From Flavivirga spongiicola (GTDB taxonomy: Bacteria > Bacteroidota > Bacteroidia > Flavobacteriales > Flavobacteriaceae), in NCBI RefSeq assembly GCF_030540825.1, contig NZ_JAUOEO010000001.1, forward strand, positions 593,001 to 657,000: 64,000 bases of DNA, in the 5' to 3' direction. Below the pieces are notes generated by a model. That model was not told where the DNA came from. It saw nothing but the letters and a program-made list of their open reading frames with translations, and made no database searches. This document shows, in pieces, positions 53,108 through 61,954 of the stretch. Position 1 is the stretch's first letter. Each line of letters opens with the position of its first letter. Position numbers and translations under genes: made by a program.

Positions 53108-56100
53108 ATGATTCATTTCTTTGGAAACGTAACCAGCAAAGTATTTGCTGTTCAAACAACAAAAGAATTATCAACTGAAACCACTTCAAAATTAGTGTGG
53201 TTATTTGGCAACCAACCAAAAATAGAACAAGCATCTCTCGATGCTTTTTTTGTTGGTCCACGTGCAGCCATGATTACTCCCTGGAGTACAAATGCTGTAG
53301 AAATCACTCAAAATATGGGTGTTTCTGATATTATTAGAATTGAAGAATTTGAAGCTGTTTCTAAAGATTTCAAAGCATTCGATCCTATGATTTCGGAGAA
53401 ATTCAATGGATTAAATCAAAATTCTTTTACTATAGATATTCAACCAGAACCTATTCTTGATATTGAAAATATTGCTGCGTATAACAAACAAGAAGGTTTA
53501 TCGCTAAGTGATGAAGAAGTCATTTATCTTGAAGGTGTTTCTAAAAAAATAGGGAGACCATTAACCGACTCTGAAGTTTTTGGTTTTTCTCAAGTGAATT
53601 CTGAGCACTGCCGCCATAAAATCTTTAATGGAACATTTGTTATTGATGGTGAAGAAAAACCAACATCACTTTTCAAATTAATTAAAGAAACATCCAAACA
53701 ACACCCTAACGATATTGTTTCTGCTTATAAAGATAACGTGGCTTTTATAAAAGGCCCAAAAGTGGAACAGTTTGCACCTAAACGTGCTGATATTCCCGAT
53801 TATTATACCACAGAAGATTTCAATTCTGTGATTTCACTTAAAGCGGAAACTCATAATTTTCCAACAACTGTAGAACCTTTTAACGGAGCTGCTACTGGTT
53901 CTGGTGGTGAGATACGCGATAGATTAGCAGGTGGAAAAGGCTCTATTCCTTTGGCGGGAACTGCGGTTTATATGACCTCATATTCGCGATTAGAAAAAAA
54001 CAGACCTTGGGAAAAAGGTGTTGAAGAACGCGATTGGTTATATCAAACACCCATGGATATTTTAATAAAAGCCTCCAATGGTGCTTCAGACTTTGGAAAC
54101 AAGTTTGGGCAACCACTTATTTGTGGCTCTGTTTTAACTTTTGAGCATGAAGAAGAAGCCAGAAAAATAGGTTTTGACAAAGTAATCATGCAAGCCGGTG
54201 GTATTGGTTATGGCAAAAACGAACAAGCATTAAAAGATACACCGCAAACTGGTGATAAAATAGTTATTCTTGGTGGTGAAAATTATCGCATAGGTATGGG
54301 GGGAGCTGCTGTATCTAGTGCCGATACTGGAGAATTTGCTTCTGGTATCGAATTAAATGCTGTACAGCGTTCTAATCCAGAAATGCAGAAACGAGCTGCA
54401 AATGCCGTTCGAGGTATGGTAGAAAGCGAAGAAAACTTTATTGTTTCTATTCACGATCATGGTGCTGGAGGGCATTTAAACTGCTTATCTGAACTCGTTG
54501 AAGATACAGGTGGAAAAATAGATTTAGACGCTTTACCTGTTGGTGATCCAACACTTTCCGATAAAGAAATTATTGGTAACGAATCTCAAGAACGTATGGG
54601 ATTGGTTATTGGAGAACAACATTTGGAAACGCTTCATAAAATTGCAGACCGAGAGCGCTCACCAATGTACACTGTTGGGGATGTAACTGGCGATGATAGA
54701 TTTACATTTCAATCTAAAACCAAAGGTAACAAACCTATGGATTTAGCCATGGAAGACATGTTTGGCAGTTCTCCGAAAACAATAATGATCGATAAAACTA
54801 TAGACAGGAAATATAGTGATGTCAATTATAGTTCTGATAATTTTTACGATTACCTAGACCAGGTTTTACAACTAGAAGCTGTTGCCTGTAAAGACTGGTT
54901 AACAAATAAAGTAGATAGATGTGTTGGCGGAAAAGTTGCAAAACAACAATGTGCTGGTCCATTACAATTGCCTTTAAATAATGTTGGGGTCATGGCTTTG
55001 GATTATAAAGGGAAAGAAGGTATTGCAACCTCTATTGGTCACTCCCCTATTTCTGGGTTGATCAATCCAGTTGCAGGAAGTAGAAATTCTATTACCGAAG
55101 CTTTAACCAATATTATTTGGGCACCTCTAAAAGATGGATTACAATCAGTTTCATTATCTGCAAACTGGATGTGGCCGTGTAAAAATGAAGGCGAAGATGC
55201 TCGTTTGTATGAAGCGGTAAAAGCTGTTTCAGAGTTTGCTATCGATTTAGGAATCAATGTCCCAACAGGAAAAGATTCTTTATCGATGAAACAAAAATAT
55301 CCAAATGAAGAAGTGATTTCTCCAGGGACTGTTATTATTTCTGCAGGGGCAAATTGCAACGATATTTCCAAAGTAGTAGAACCCGTTTTCAACAAGAATA
55401 GTGGAGACATATATTATATCAATATATCCCAAGACAATTTTAAATTGGGAGGTAGTTCATTTGCGCAAATAGTCAATAAAATAGGTAATGAAACCCCTAA
55501 TGTAAAAGATGCTGGATATGTTAAAAATGTATTCAATACCATTCAGAATTTAATAAGAGATAAAAAAATTGTAGCTGGGCATGATGTGGCTTCTGGTGGT
55601 TTAATTACGACGCTTTTAGAATTGTGTTTTGCCGATGTAAATCTTGGAGCCGAATTAGATCTATCTAGTTTAAACGAAAAAGATGCGTTCAAATTATTGT
55701 TTTCTGAAAACTCAGGCATTGTTATTCAGGCGAAAGACCATTCAATTGAATCTATTTTAAACGATGCCAATATTGAATTTCATAACATAGGAAAAGTTAC
55801 GGAGAGTGATACTTTGAGTGTTATTAATAATACGGAAGTATTTACCATGACTGTTTCAAGATTACGAGATGTTTGGTATAAAACATCTTTCTTACTAGAT
55901 CAAAAACAAACGGCAAACAACTTAGCAGAAGACCGGTTTAATAATTATAAAAACCAGCCTTTACAATATACATTTCCTAAACATTTTACAGGGAAGCTCC
56001 CCTTCCCCTTTGGGGAAGGTCGGGATGGGGCTCCAAAAGCGGCTATCCTTCGTGAAAAAGGCAGTAATTCTGAACGTGAAATGGCAAATGCTATGTATTT

Positions 56101-56779
56101 AGCTGGTTTTGATGTAAAAGATGTACACATGACCGATTTAATTTCTGGTCGAGAAACTTTAGAAGACATTCAGTTTTTAGGGGCTGTTGGCGGTTTTAGT
56201 AACTCTGATGTATTAGGATCTGCAAAAGGCTGGGCTGGTGCTATTAAATATAATGAAAAGGCAAATAAAGCCATTAAAAATTTCTTTGATAGAGAAGATA
56301 CATTATCAGTTGGTATTTGCAATGGGTGTCAATTGTTTATGGAGCTTGAAGAGATAAACCCAGAACATGACATCCATGGAAAGATGCACCATAATGATTC
56401 TCACAAACATGAGAGTTCTTTTACTTCTGTAAAAATTCAAGAAAACAACTCAGTGATGCTTTCAACATTAGCAGGGAGTACTTTAGGCGTTTGGATTTCT
56501 CATGGTGAAGGAAAGTTCAATTTACCATATACTGAAGACCAATATCATATTGTTGCTAAATATGGCTATGAAGGGTATCCGCATAATCCAAATGGATCTG
56601 ATTTTAACACGGCTATGATGTCTGACAAAACGGGAAGACATTTAGTAACGATGCCACATATAGAGCGTTCTACATTCCAATGGAATTGGGCTAACTATCC
56701 TGATGGAAGACAAGATGAAGTATCTCCTTGGTTAGAGGCTTTCGTTAATGCCAGAAAGTGGATTGAAAATAATCAATAA
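53108..56779 (+). CDS. purL: Phosphoribosylformylglycinamidine synthase (single-chain PurL)
   Basis: A 1223-residue enzyme of de novo purine synthesis that makes FGAM from FGAR, glutamine and ATP. The order is: N-terminal PurS-like region; catalytic domain with FGFSQVNSEHCRHKIFNG and LKAETHNFPTTVEPF; second AIRS-like half; and a C-terminal glutamine amidotransferase with nucleophile C1071 (GICNGCQLF) and SHGEGKF. E. coli PurL is about 1295 residues, so it is complete. Residues ~963-975, between the synthetase and amidotransferase parts, are encoded by a palindromic repeat (see repeat at 55996-56034), whose translation LPFPFGEGRDGA has no counterpart in the family as I recall it. Confidence 0.96.
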   Translation: MIHFFGNVTSKVFAVQTTKELSTETTSKLVWLFGNQPKIEQASLDAFFVGPRAAMITPWSTNAVEITQNMGVSDIIRIEEFEAVSKDFKAFDPMISEKFNGLNQNSFTIDIQPEPILDIENIAAYNKQEGLSLSDEEVIYLEGVSKKIGRPLTDSEVFGFSQVNSEHCRHKIFNGTFVIDGEEKPTSLFKLIKETSKQHPNDIVSAYKDNVAFIKGPKVEQFAPKRADIPDYYTTEDFNSVISLKAETHNFPTTVEPFNGAATGSGGEIRDRLAGGKGSIPLAGTAVYMTSYSRLEKNRPWEKGVEERDWLYQTPMDILIKASNGASDFGNKFGQPLICGSVLTFEHEEEARKIGFDKVIMQAGGIGYGKNEQALKDTPQTGDKIVILGGENYRIGMGGAAVSSADTGEFASGIELNAVQRSNPEMQKRAANAVRGMVESEENFIVSIHDHGAGGHLNCLSELVEDTGGKIDLDALPVGDPTLSDKEIIGNESQERMGLVIGEQHLETLHKIADRERSPMYTVGDVTGDDRFTFQSKTKGNKPMDLAMEDMFGSSPKTIMIDKTIDRKYSDVNYSSDNFYDYLDQVLQLEAVACKDWLTNKVDRCVGGKVAKQQCAGPLQLPLNNVGVMALDYKGKEGIATSIGHSPISGLINPVAGSRNSITEALTNIIWAPLKDGLQSVSLSANWMWPCKNEGEDARLYEAVKAVSEFAIDLGINVPTGKDSLSMKQKYPNEEVISPGTVIISAGANCNDISKVVEPVFNKNSGDIYYINISQDNFKLGGSSFAQIVNKIGNETPNVKDAGYVKNVFNTIQNLIRDKKIVAGHDVASGGLITTLLELCFADVNLGAELDLSSLNEKDAFKLLFSENSGIVIQAKDHSIESILNDANIEFHNIGKVTESDTLSVINNTEVFTMTVSRLRDVWYKTSFLLDQKQTANNLAEDRFNNYKNQPLQYTFPKHFTGKLPFPFGEGRDGAPKAAILREKGSNSEREMANAMYLAGFDVKDVHMTDLISGRETLEDIQFLGAVGGFSNSDVLGSAKGWAGAIKYNEKANKAIKNFFDREDTLSVGICNGCQLFMELEEINPEHDIHGKMHHNDSHKHESSFTSVKIQENNSVMLSTLAGSTLGVWISHGEGKFNLPYTEDQYHIVAKYGYEGYPHNPNGSDFNTAMMSDKTGRHLVTMPHIERSTFQWNWANYPDGRQDEVSPWLEAFVNARKWIENNQ
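55996..56034 (+). repeat. Palindromic repeat element embedded in frame in purL
   Basis: CCTTCCCC (56001-56008), loop TTT, GGGGAAGG (56012-56019) is a perfect 8-bp hairpin, flanked by GCTCC on the left and GGGGCTCC on the right. The sequence is strongly G+C-rich in an AT-rich gene. The same CCCTTTGGGG-type palindrome is common between genes in Flavobacteriaceae, from memory. It keeps the reading frame and lies in a domain linker. Confidence 0.75.
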
Positions 56780-56787
56780 AACTAAAA

Positions 56788-56823
56788 AACAAAGAGGTCT
56801 ACAATTTTATAGACCTCTTTGTA
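56788..56823. terminator. Bidirectional terminator between purL and ppdK
   Basis: CAAAGAGGTCTA (56790-56801) and TAGACCTCTTTG (56810-56821) are a perfect 12-bp stem around an 8-base loop, with A-rich and T-rich flanks. The two genes converge on it. Confidence 0.9.
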
Positions 56824-56835
56824 ATTTTAAAAATA

Positions 56836-59565
56836 TTATAGGGTTGCCTTAATAGCAGCCTGTGCTGAAACTAATCTCGCAATCGGTACTCTATATGGTG
56901 AACAACTCACATAGTCCATACCTGTTTTATAGAAAAACTCAATGGAGCTTGGATCGCCTCCATGTTCACCACAAATACCAACTTTTAAGTTGGGTTTAGT
57001 AGCACGTCCTCTCTCTGTTCCTGTCTTGACTAGCTGTCCAACGCCCTCTTGATCTAAAACTTCAAAAGGATCTACTTTTAAGATACCTTTTTCAATATAA
57101 ATTGGTAAAAATTTACCAGCATCATCACGAGAATATCCAAAGGCCATTTGCGTTAAATCATTCGTTCCAAAGGAGAAGAAATCAGCCTTTTCTGCAATCA
57201 AATCTGCCATTAATGCTGCTCTAGGGACTTCAATCATCGTACCTACTAAATACTCAACCGTATTCTTCCGTTCTTCAAAAATAGCATTCGCTGTAGATCT
57301 AATAATATGCTCCTGAACTTCAAACTCTTTAACCGTTCCTACTAATGGAATCATGATTTCAGGCTTGCAAATAATACCGCGCTCTTTTAGATTAAGTGCC
57401 GCTTCAATAATTGCTCGTGTTTGCATTTCAGTAATTTCCGGATATGTATTACCCAATCGACATCCTCTATGTCCTAACATAGGATTAAATTCTTCTAATT
57501 CCGCTACCTTATTTTTAACAGCCATTAAAGAAATATGCATGTCTTCTGCAAGTTCTTTTTGGGTTGCCAATTGATGTGGTACGAATTCATGCAATGGTGG
57601 ATCTAATAATCTAATAGTTACCGAAAGTCCTTCCATAGCTTCAAATATACCTTCAAAATCAGCACGCTGCATTGGCAACAGCTCTTCTAAAGCTTGTTTT
57701 CTACCTTTTACAGTATCAGCTAGAATCATTTCTCGCATGACTTTAATTCTGTCAAGCTCGAAGAACATATGTTCAGTTCTTGTTAAACCAATACCTTGAG
57801 CTCCAAAACTACGAGCTACTTTAGCATCTTTTGGACTATCAGCATTTGTTCTAACTTTAATGACTCCATATTTATCGGCTAGTTTCATAACTTCAGCAAA
57901 CTCACCACTCAATTCAGGTTCCATAGTTGCTACTTTTCCTTCAATAATATTACCTGTAGAACCGTTTAGTGAAATCCAATCGCCCTCATGATACTCATGG
58001 TCTCCAATAGTAAGTGTTCTCTTTTTATAGTTAATTTTTAAGGCGCCCGCTCCAGAAATACAACATTTACCCATACCTCTGGCAACTACCGCTGCATGAG
58101 AGGTCATACCACCTCGGGCTGTTAAAATACCTTTAGCAATATTCATACCTTCTAAATCTTCAGGAGACGTTTCTATTCGCACCAAAATACTGCTTTTATA
58201 TTTCTTTGCTTCATCTGCAAAAAAGACAATTTTACCAGTAGCTGCTCCGGGAGATGCTGGGAGTCCTTGAGCAATCACATGAGCTCTTTTAAGTGCATTT
58301 GGATCGAAAATTGGATGTAATAATTCATCCAGCTTATTTGGTTCTATTAACAGCAAGGCTTCTTTTTCATTAATCATGCCTTCTTTTAATAAATCCATAG
58401 CTATTTTTACCATAGCTGCACCAGTACGTTTTCCATTTCTTGTTTGAAGAATCCAGAGCTTTCCATCTTGAATGGTAAACTCCATATCTTGCATATCGCG
58501 ATAATGCATTTCCAGAATATCCTGATAGGTATTTAACTCATTAAAAATAGACGGCATTAATTCTTCCAATGAAGGATAATTTTCTTCTCTATCTGTTTCT
58601 TCAATTTTAGCTAATTCTGCCCAACGTTGTGATCCAAGTTTTGTGATCTGCAGTGGTGTTCTAACACCAGCAACGACATCTTCCCCTTGCGCATTAATTA
58701 AATATTCACCATTAAACACATTTTCTCCTGTTCCTGCATCACGTGTAAAACAGACACCTGTTCCAGAATTATCTCCCATATTTCCATAAACCATGGCTTG
58801 TACGTTTACAGCTGTTCCCCAATCTGCAGGATAACCGTTCATATTTCTGTAATAAACGGCTCTATCACCATTCCAGCTATTAAATACAGCTATTATTGCT
58901 CCCCAAAGTTGATCCCATGGATCAGTAGGGAAATCATGACCAGTTCTCTTTTTAACCGCATCTTTAAAGTCGTAAACAAGATCTTGTAAATCTTGAATCG
59001 TAAATTCAGTATCTAATTGAATGCCTCTTTTTTCTTTAAGATGTTCCATAATCTCTTCAAAAGGATCTATATCTTCTTTTGAAGCTGATTTCATGCCTAA
59101 AACAACACCTCCATACATTTGAATAAAACGACGGTAAGAATCCCAGGCAAATTGCTCATTATTTGTTTTTTTTGCTAACCCAAGTACAACCTCATCGTTC
59201 ATACCTAAATTAAGAACAGTATCCATCATCCCTGGCATAGATACTCGAGCTCCAGAGCGTACAGATACTAACAGAGGGTTATCTTTATCTCCAAAAACGG
59301 TTCCCATTTGAGTTTCAATATTAGCTATAGAAGCTTCTACTTCATCCTTAATTAATTCCACAACGGCTTCTTGCCCTAATAAATTATACTCTGTACAAAC
59401 TTCTGTAGTAATAGTAAACCCCGGCGGAACTGGTATTCCTATCGAGCTCATTTCTGCTAAATTTGCTCCTTTACCTCCCAAGAGGTTTTTCATTTTACTA
59501 TTTCCATCGGCGGTTTTGTTTCCAAATTTGAAAACCCGAGTCTTTACACTTTCAAGTATTTCCAT
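56836..59565 (-). CDS. ppdK: Pyruvate, phosphate dikinase
   Basis: A 909-residue enzyme, slightly longer than the usual ~875. The N-terminal ATP-binding domain starts NLLGGKGANLAEMSSIGIPVPPGF and includes VSVRSGARVSMPGMMDTVLNLG. The central swivelling domain has the phosphorylated histidine in GGMTSHAAVVARGMGK. The C-terminal PEP/pyruvate barrel ends with FGTNDLTQMAFGYSRDD and KVGICGEHGGDP. It converts pyruvate, ATP and Pi to PEP, AMP and PPi, and can run in either direction. It is a single gene and fits the neighbouring pyruvate-formate metabolism. Confidence 0.97.
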   Translation of the reverse strand: MEILESVKTRVFKFGNKTADGNSKMKNLLGGKGANLAEMSSIGIPVPPGFTITTEVCTEYNLLGQEAVVELIKDEVEASIANIETQMGTVFGDKDNPLLVSVRSGARVSMPGMMDTVLNLGMNDEVVLGLAKKTNNEQFAWDSYRRFIQMYGGVVLGMKSASKEDIDPFEEIMEHLKEKRGIQLDTEFTIQDLQDLVYDFKDAVKKRTGHDFPTDPWDQLWGAIIAVFNSWNGDRAVYYRNMNGYPADWGTAVNVQAMVYGNMGDNSGTGVCFTRDAGTGENVFNGEYLINAQGEDVVAGVRTPLQITKLGSQRWAELAKIEETDREENYPSLEELMPSIFNELNTYQDILEMHYRDMQDMEFTIQDGKLWILQTRNGKRTGAAMVKIAMDLLKEGMINEKEALLLIEPNKLDELLHPIFDPNALKRAHVIAQGLPASPGAATGKIVFFADEAKKYKSSILVRIETSPEDLEGMNIAKGILTARGGMTSHAAVVARGMGKCCISGAGALKINYKKRTLTIGDHEYHEGDWISLNGSTGNIIEGKVATMEPELSGEFAEVMKLADKYGVIKVRTNADSPKDAKVARSFGAQGIGLTRTEHMFFELDRIKVMREMILADTVKGRKQALEELLPMQRADFEGIFEAMEGLSVTIRLLDPPLHEFVPHQLATQKELAEDMHISLMAVKNKVAELEEFNPMLGHRGCRLGNTYPEITEMQTRAIIEAALNLKERGIICKPEIMIPLVGTVKEFEVQEHIIRSTANAIFEERKNTVEYLVGTMIEVPRAALMADLIAEKADFFSFGTNDLTQMAFGYSRDDAGKFLPIYIEKGILKVDPFEVLDQEGVGQLVKTGTERGRATKPNLKVGICGEHGGDPSSIEFFYKTGMDYVSCSPYRVPIARLVSAQAAIKATL

Positions 59566-59775
59566 AATAATAATTGTTTAATTTCTCGTTATAAAAAAGT
59601 CTACTAAAAGTAACTATTTAAAGAAAAAAATATCATGATAAAAATCATATTATAAGCATCTTACGCTCAAAAAGAGGTAAATATTCTACTTATAAAATCC
59701 TTTTTATCAAAATGAATTTCAAAAATACAGGGTTTACCTTTTCAACTTGAAAATTTGAAGATCTAATGTAAAATA

Positions 59776-59807
59776 AAAAAGCCCTTTCAAATACATTGAA
59801 AGAGCTT
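59776..59807 (-). terminator. Terminator of the pfl/OFA operon
   Basis: AGCCCTTTCAA and TTGAAAGAGCT pair with one C/A mismatch around ATACA. On the - strand the hairpin is followed by TTTTTTATTT. It lies 30 bases after the transporter stop. Confidence 0.8.
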
Positions 59808-59836
59808 TCCTGACTAAGACATAAAATAATTAAATA

Positions 59837-61093
59837 TTAAACAAAATTTAACTTTTTATCTATTTTTTTATAAGCTTGATTTACTGTTCGCTTCATTAAT
59901 AAAGACACAATTAATGCGATAACGAATAAGCCAGCAAAAACTTCCAAAGTAGTATCTAACGATCCTGTGGCATTTTTAACTACATCGTAAATTGTAGGGC
60001 CTACAACACCTGCTAATCCCCAAGCTGCCAACACCATACCATGTATAGCTCCTAATTGCTTGGTTCCAAACAAATCGCCTAAGAATGCAGGTAAGGTTGC
60101 AAAGCCACCTCCATACATAGTGATCACTGTAAATAGAACCACTAGAAAAGTTAGTTCCATTGAAATTTTTGGCAAGAAAAAGAAGGCCAAAATTTGAAAA
60201 GCAAAGAATATAATATACGTATTTGCTCTTCCTAAATAATCTGAAAGGCTAGACCACATGATTCTACCTAAGCCATTAAACACACCAATTAAGCCAACTA
60301 TTGCCGCAGCCTCCATAGGCGTATAATTTAGCTTTTCCTGCATCATTGGGCTCGCTGCAGATATAATGGCAATACCACAAGCTATATTAATAAACATCAT
60401 AATCCAGATGTAATAAAAACGTGAAGTCTTTAGCGAAGCATTCGCATCAATATTAGAAATATCTGCTTTTATCTTTTTACCTTCTCCCAGTTTAAAGCCA
60501 TCTGGCATATAACCTTCTGGTGGTTTTTCAATGTATCTTGCAGAAGACAATATCAATAGCATGTATATAGATCCTAAAATGTAAAAGGCATTTGACACAC
60601 CGACGGCATCAAAAAGCGATTGCATGACTGGTCCGAAAATTAAAGCAGCAAAACCAAATCCCATAATAGCCATTCCTGTTGCTAAGCCACGTCTGTCTGG
60701 AAACCACTTAACTAATGTACTCACTGGTGTAATATAACCTAATCCTAACCCAATACCCCCAATAACACCGTAACATAAATAAAACAGCGTTAAAGATTCT
60801 AACTGTACAGCTAACCCTGAACCTAAAATACCAATACCATAAAATAATCCAGCTGTTGTGCCGCTTATCTTTGGCCCTACTTTTTCTACCCATCTACCTA
60901 AAAATGCTGCCGATAGCCCCAATAACAAAATAGCAATTTTAAATGCCCATTTTATAACACTTCCATCAACATCAAAAATATCTTTAACTGGATTGGTCAT
61001 TACCGAATATGCATATACAGATCCTATTGAAATGTGTATTCCAACGGCTGAAGCAGCTATTAACCAACGGTTTTTAAGTTTTTGTGTTTGCAT
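59837..61093 (-). CDS. OFA-family MFS transporter (oxalate/formate antiporter-like)
   Basis: A 418-residue major facilitator protein with twelve transmembrane helices. NRWLIAASAVGIHISIGSVYAYSV opens it, LGLGYITPVSTLVKWFPDRRGLATGMAIMGFG is the OFA-type loop 4 region, and GLGRIMWSSLSDYLGR matches the second-half motif. OFA members move monocarboxylates and dicarboxylates such as oxalate, formate or lactate. Here it follows pflA and pflB by 37 bases, so formate or pyruvate/lactate exchange during fermentation is the reasonable guess, though the ion pair is not decided by the sequence. Confidence 0.88.
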   Translation of the reverse strand: MQTQKLKNRWLIAASAVGIHISIGSVYAYSVMTNPVKDIFDVDGSVIKWAFKIAILLLGLSAAFLGRWVEKVGPKISGTTAGLFYGIGILGSGLAVQLESLTLFYLCYGVIGGIGLGLGYITPVSTLVKWFPDRRGLATGMAIMGFGFAALIFGPVMQSLFDAVGVSNAFYILGSIYMLLILSSARYIEKPPEGYMPDGFKLGEGKKIKADISNIDANASLKTSRFYYIWIMMFINIACGIAIISAASPMMQEKLNYTPMEAAAIVGLIGVFNGLGRIMWSSLSDYLGRANTYIIFFAFQILAFFFLPKISMELTFLVVLFTVITMYGGGFATLPAFLGDLFGTKQLGAIHGMVLAAWGLAGVVGPTIYDVVKNATGSLDTTLEVFAGLFVIALIVSLLMKRTVNQAYKKIDKKLNFV

Positions 61094-61130
61094 AATATTT
61101 ATAATTTAAGCGTTGACTATACGACACTTT

Positions 61131-61880
61131 TTAATTTATTTTAACTTCTTTAAAATAGTTCTTTAAAATCCCAACCGCTGTCTCTATTTCTTCCTCTGTA
61201 TTTTCACGTGCATGTTTTAACTGATAATCCCAACCTAAAGCTTCCCATTTATGGATACCTAGCTTATGATATGGCTGAAGCTCAATTTTTTCAATAGTTT
61301 TGTAATCTTTAAAATATGCGCCCATTTGGTGTAAAAGTTCAGGCCTATTCGTAATCTCTGGTATTAACACATACCTCAACCACATTTTTTTTCCTGATGC
61401 TTCTCTATGTTTAGCAAAAGTAAAAGCAGTTTCATTATTACGCATCCCCGTTAAAGCTTCATAGCCTTCTTCAGTCATGTGCTTTATATCTAACATGACT
61501 AAATCTGCATAATCGTCCAACAATTTTTTCGTGAAATGATTTAATATTCTACCATTAGTATCAATATTGGTATGAATACCTTCCTCTTTGAGTCTTTTAA
61601 AAAAAGGAATTAATTCTTTAGACTGTAATAAAGGTTCTCCTCCCGATACTGTTACCCCACCTTTTTTACCAAAATATGGCTTCATTTTCAGGGAGATATC
61701 TACTAACTCTTCAATATGATACAAGGTGCCTCCAGAAGTTTTAATAGTATCTGGATTATGGCAATACAGACATTTCAATTTACATCCCTGTAAGAATATA
61801 ACCAAACGAACTCCTGGACCGTCGTGTGTTCCAAAGGACTCAATAGAGTGTACTCTTAATATGTTTTCTTCTGTTTTGAT
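61131..61880 (-). CDS. pflA: Pyruvate formate-lyase activating enzyme; start codon not canonical
   Basis: A radical SAM enzyme that forms the glycyl radical in PflB. The cluster motif is GCKLKCLYCHNPD, and GGVTVSGGEPLLQ and DLVMLDIKHM are family signatures. The N-terminal signature LRVHSIESFGTHDGPGVR is present, but no ATG, GTG or TTG precedes it: the frame is open back to a TAA at 61896-61898, and the first TTG is at 61805, inside the conserved region, which would remove it. The coordinate given assumes ATC at 61880, an unusual start; other near-cognate codons (ATA 61862, ATT 61844) are possible. The protein would be 249 residues, normal for PflA. Confidence 0.85.
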   Translation of the reverse strand: MKTEENILRVHSIESFGTHDGPGVRLVIFLQGCKLKCLYCHNPDTIKTSGGTLYHIEELVDISLKMKPYFGKKGGVTVSGGEPLLQSKELIPFFKRLKEEGIHTNIDTNGRILNHFTKKLLDDYADLVMLDIKHMTEEGYEALTGMRNNETAFTFAKHREASGKKMWLRYVLIPEITNRPELLHQMGAYFKDYKTIEKIELQPYHKLGIHKWEALGWDYQLKHARENTEEEIETAVGILKNYFKEVKIN

Positions 61881-61905
61881 AAGGTGTTTTTTAAATTAGT
61901 ATCCA

Positions 61906-61930
61906 CAAAAGAAGCATGATACTTCTTTTG
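61906..61930 (-). promoter_or_regulatory. Perfect hairpin between pflB and pflA
   Basis: CAAAAGAAG (61906-61914) and CTTCTTTTG (61922-61930) form a 9-bp stem with a 7-base loop. On the - strand it lies 24 bases after the pflB stop and before the pflA frame. No T-run follows, so it is not a standard terminator and may stabilise pflB mRNA or govern pflA translation. Confidence 0.6.
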
Positions 61931-61954
61931 CAGATACTCAAAGTATTAATAAAA

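Noticed and set aside
52929..53261. 110-codon frame on the - strand
   Set aside because: It runs through a + strand terminator and the start of purL, with no family features; a chance frame.
61905..61931. Rho-independent terminator between pflB and pflA
   Set aside because: The stem is good but no T-run follows on the transcribed strand, so it was listed as a possible processing or control hairpin.
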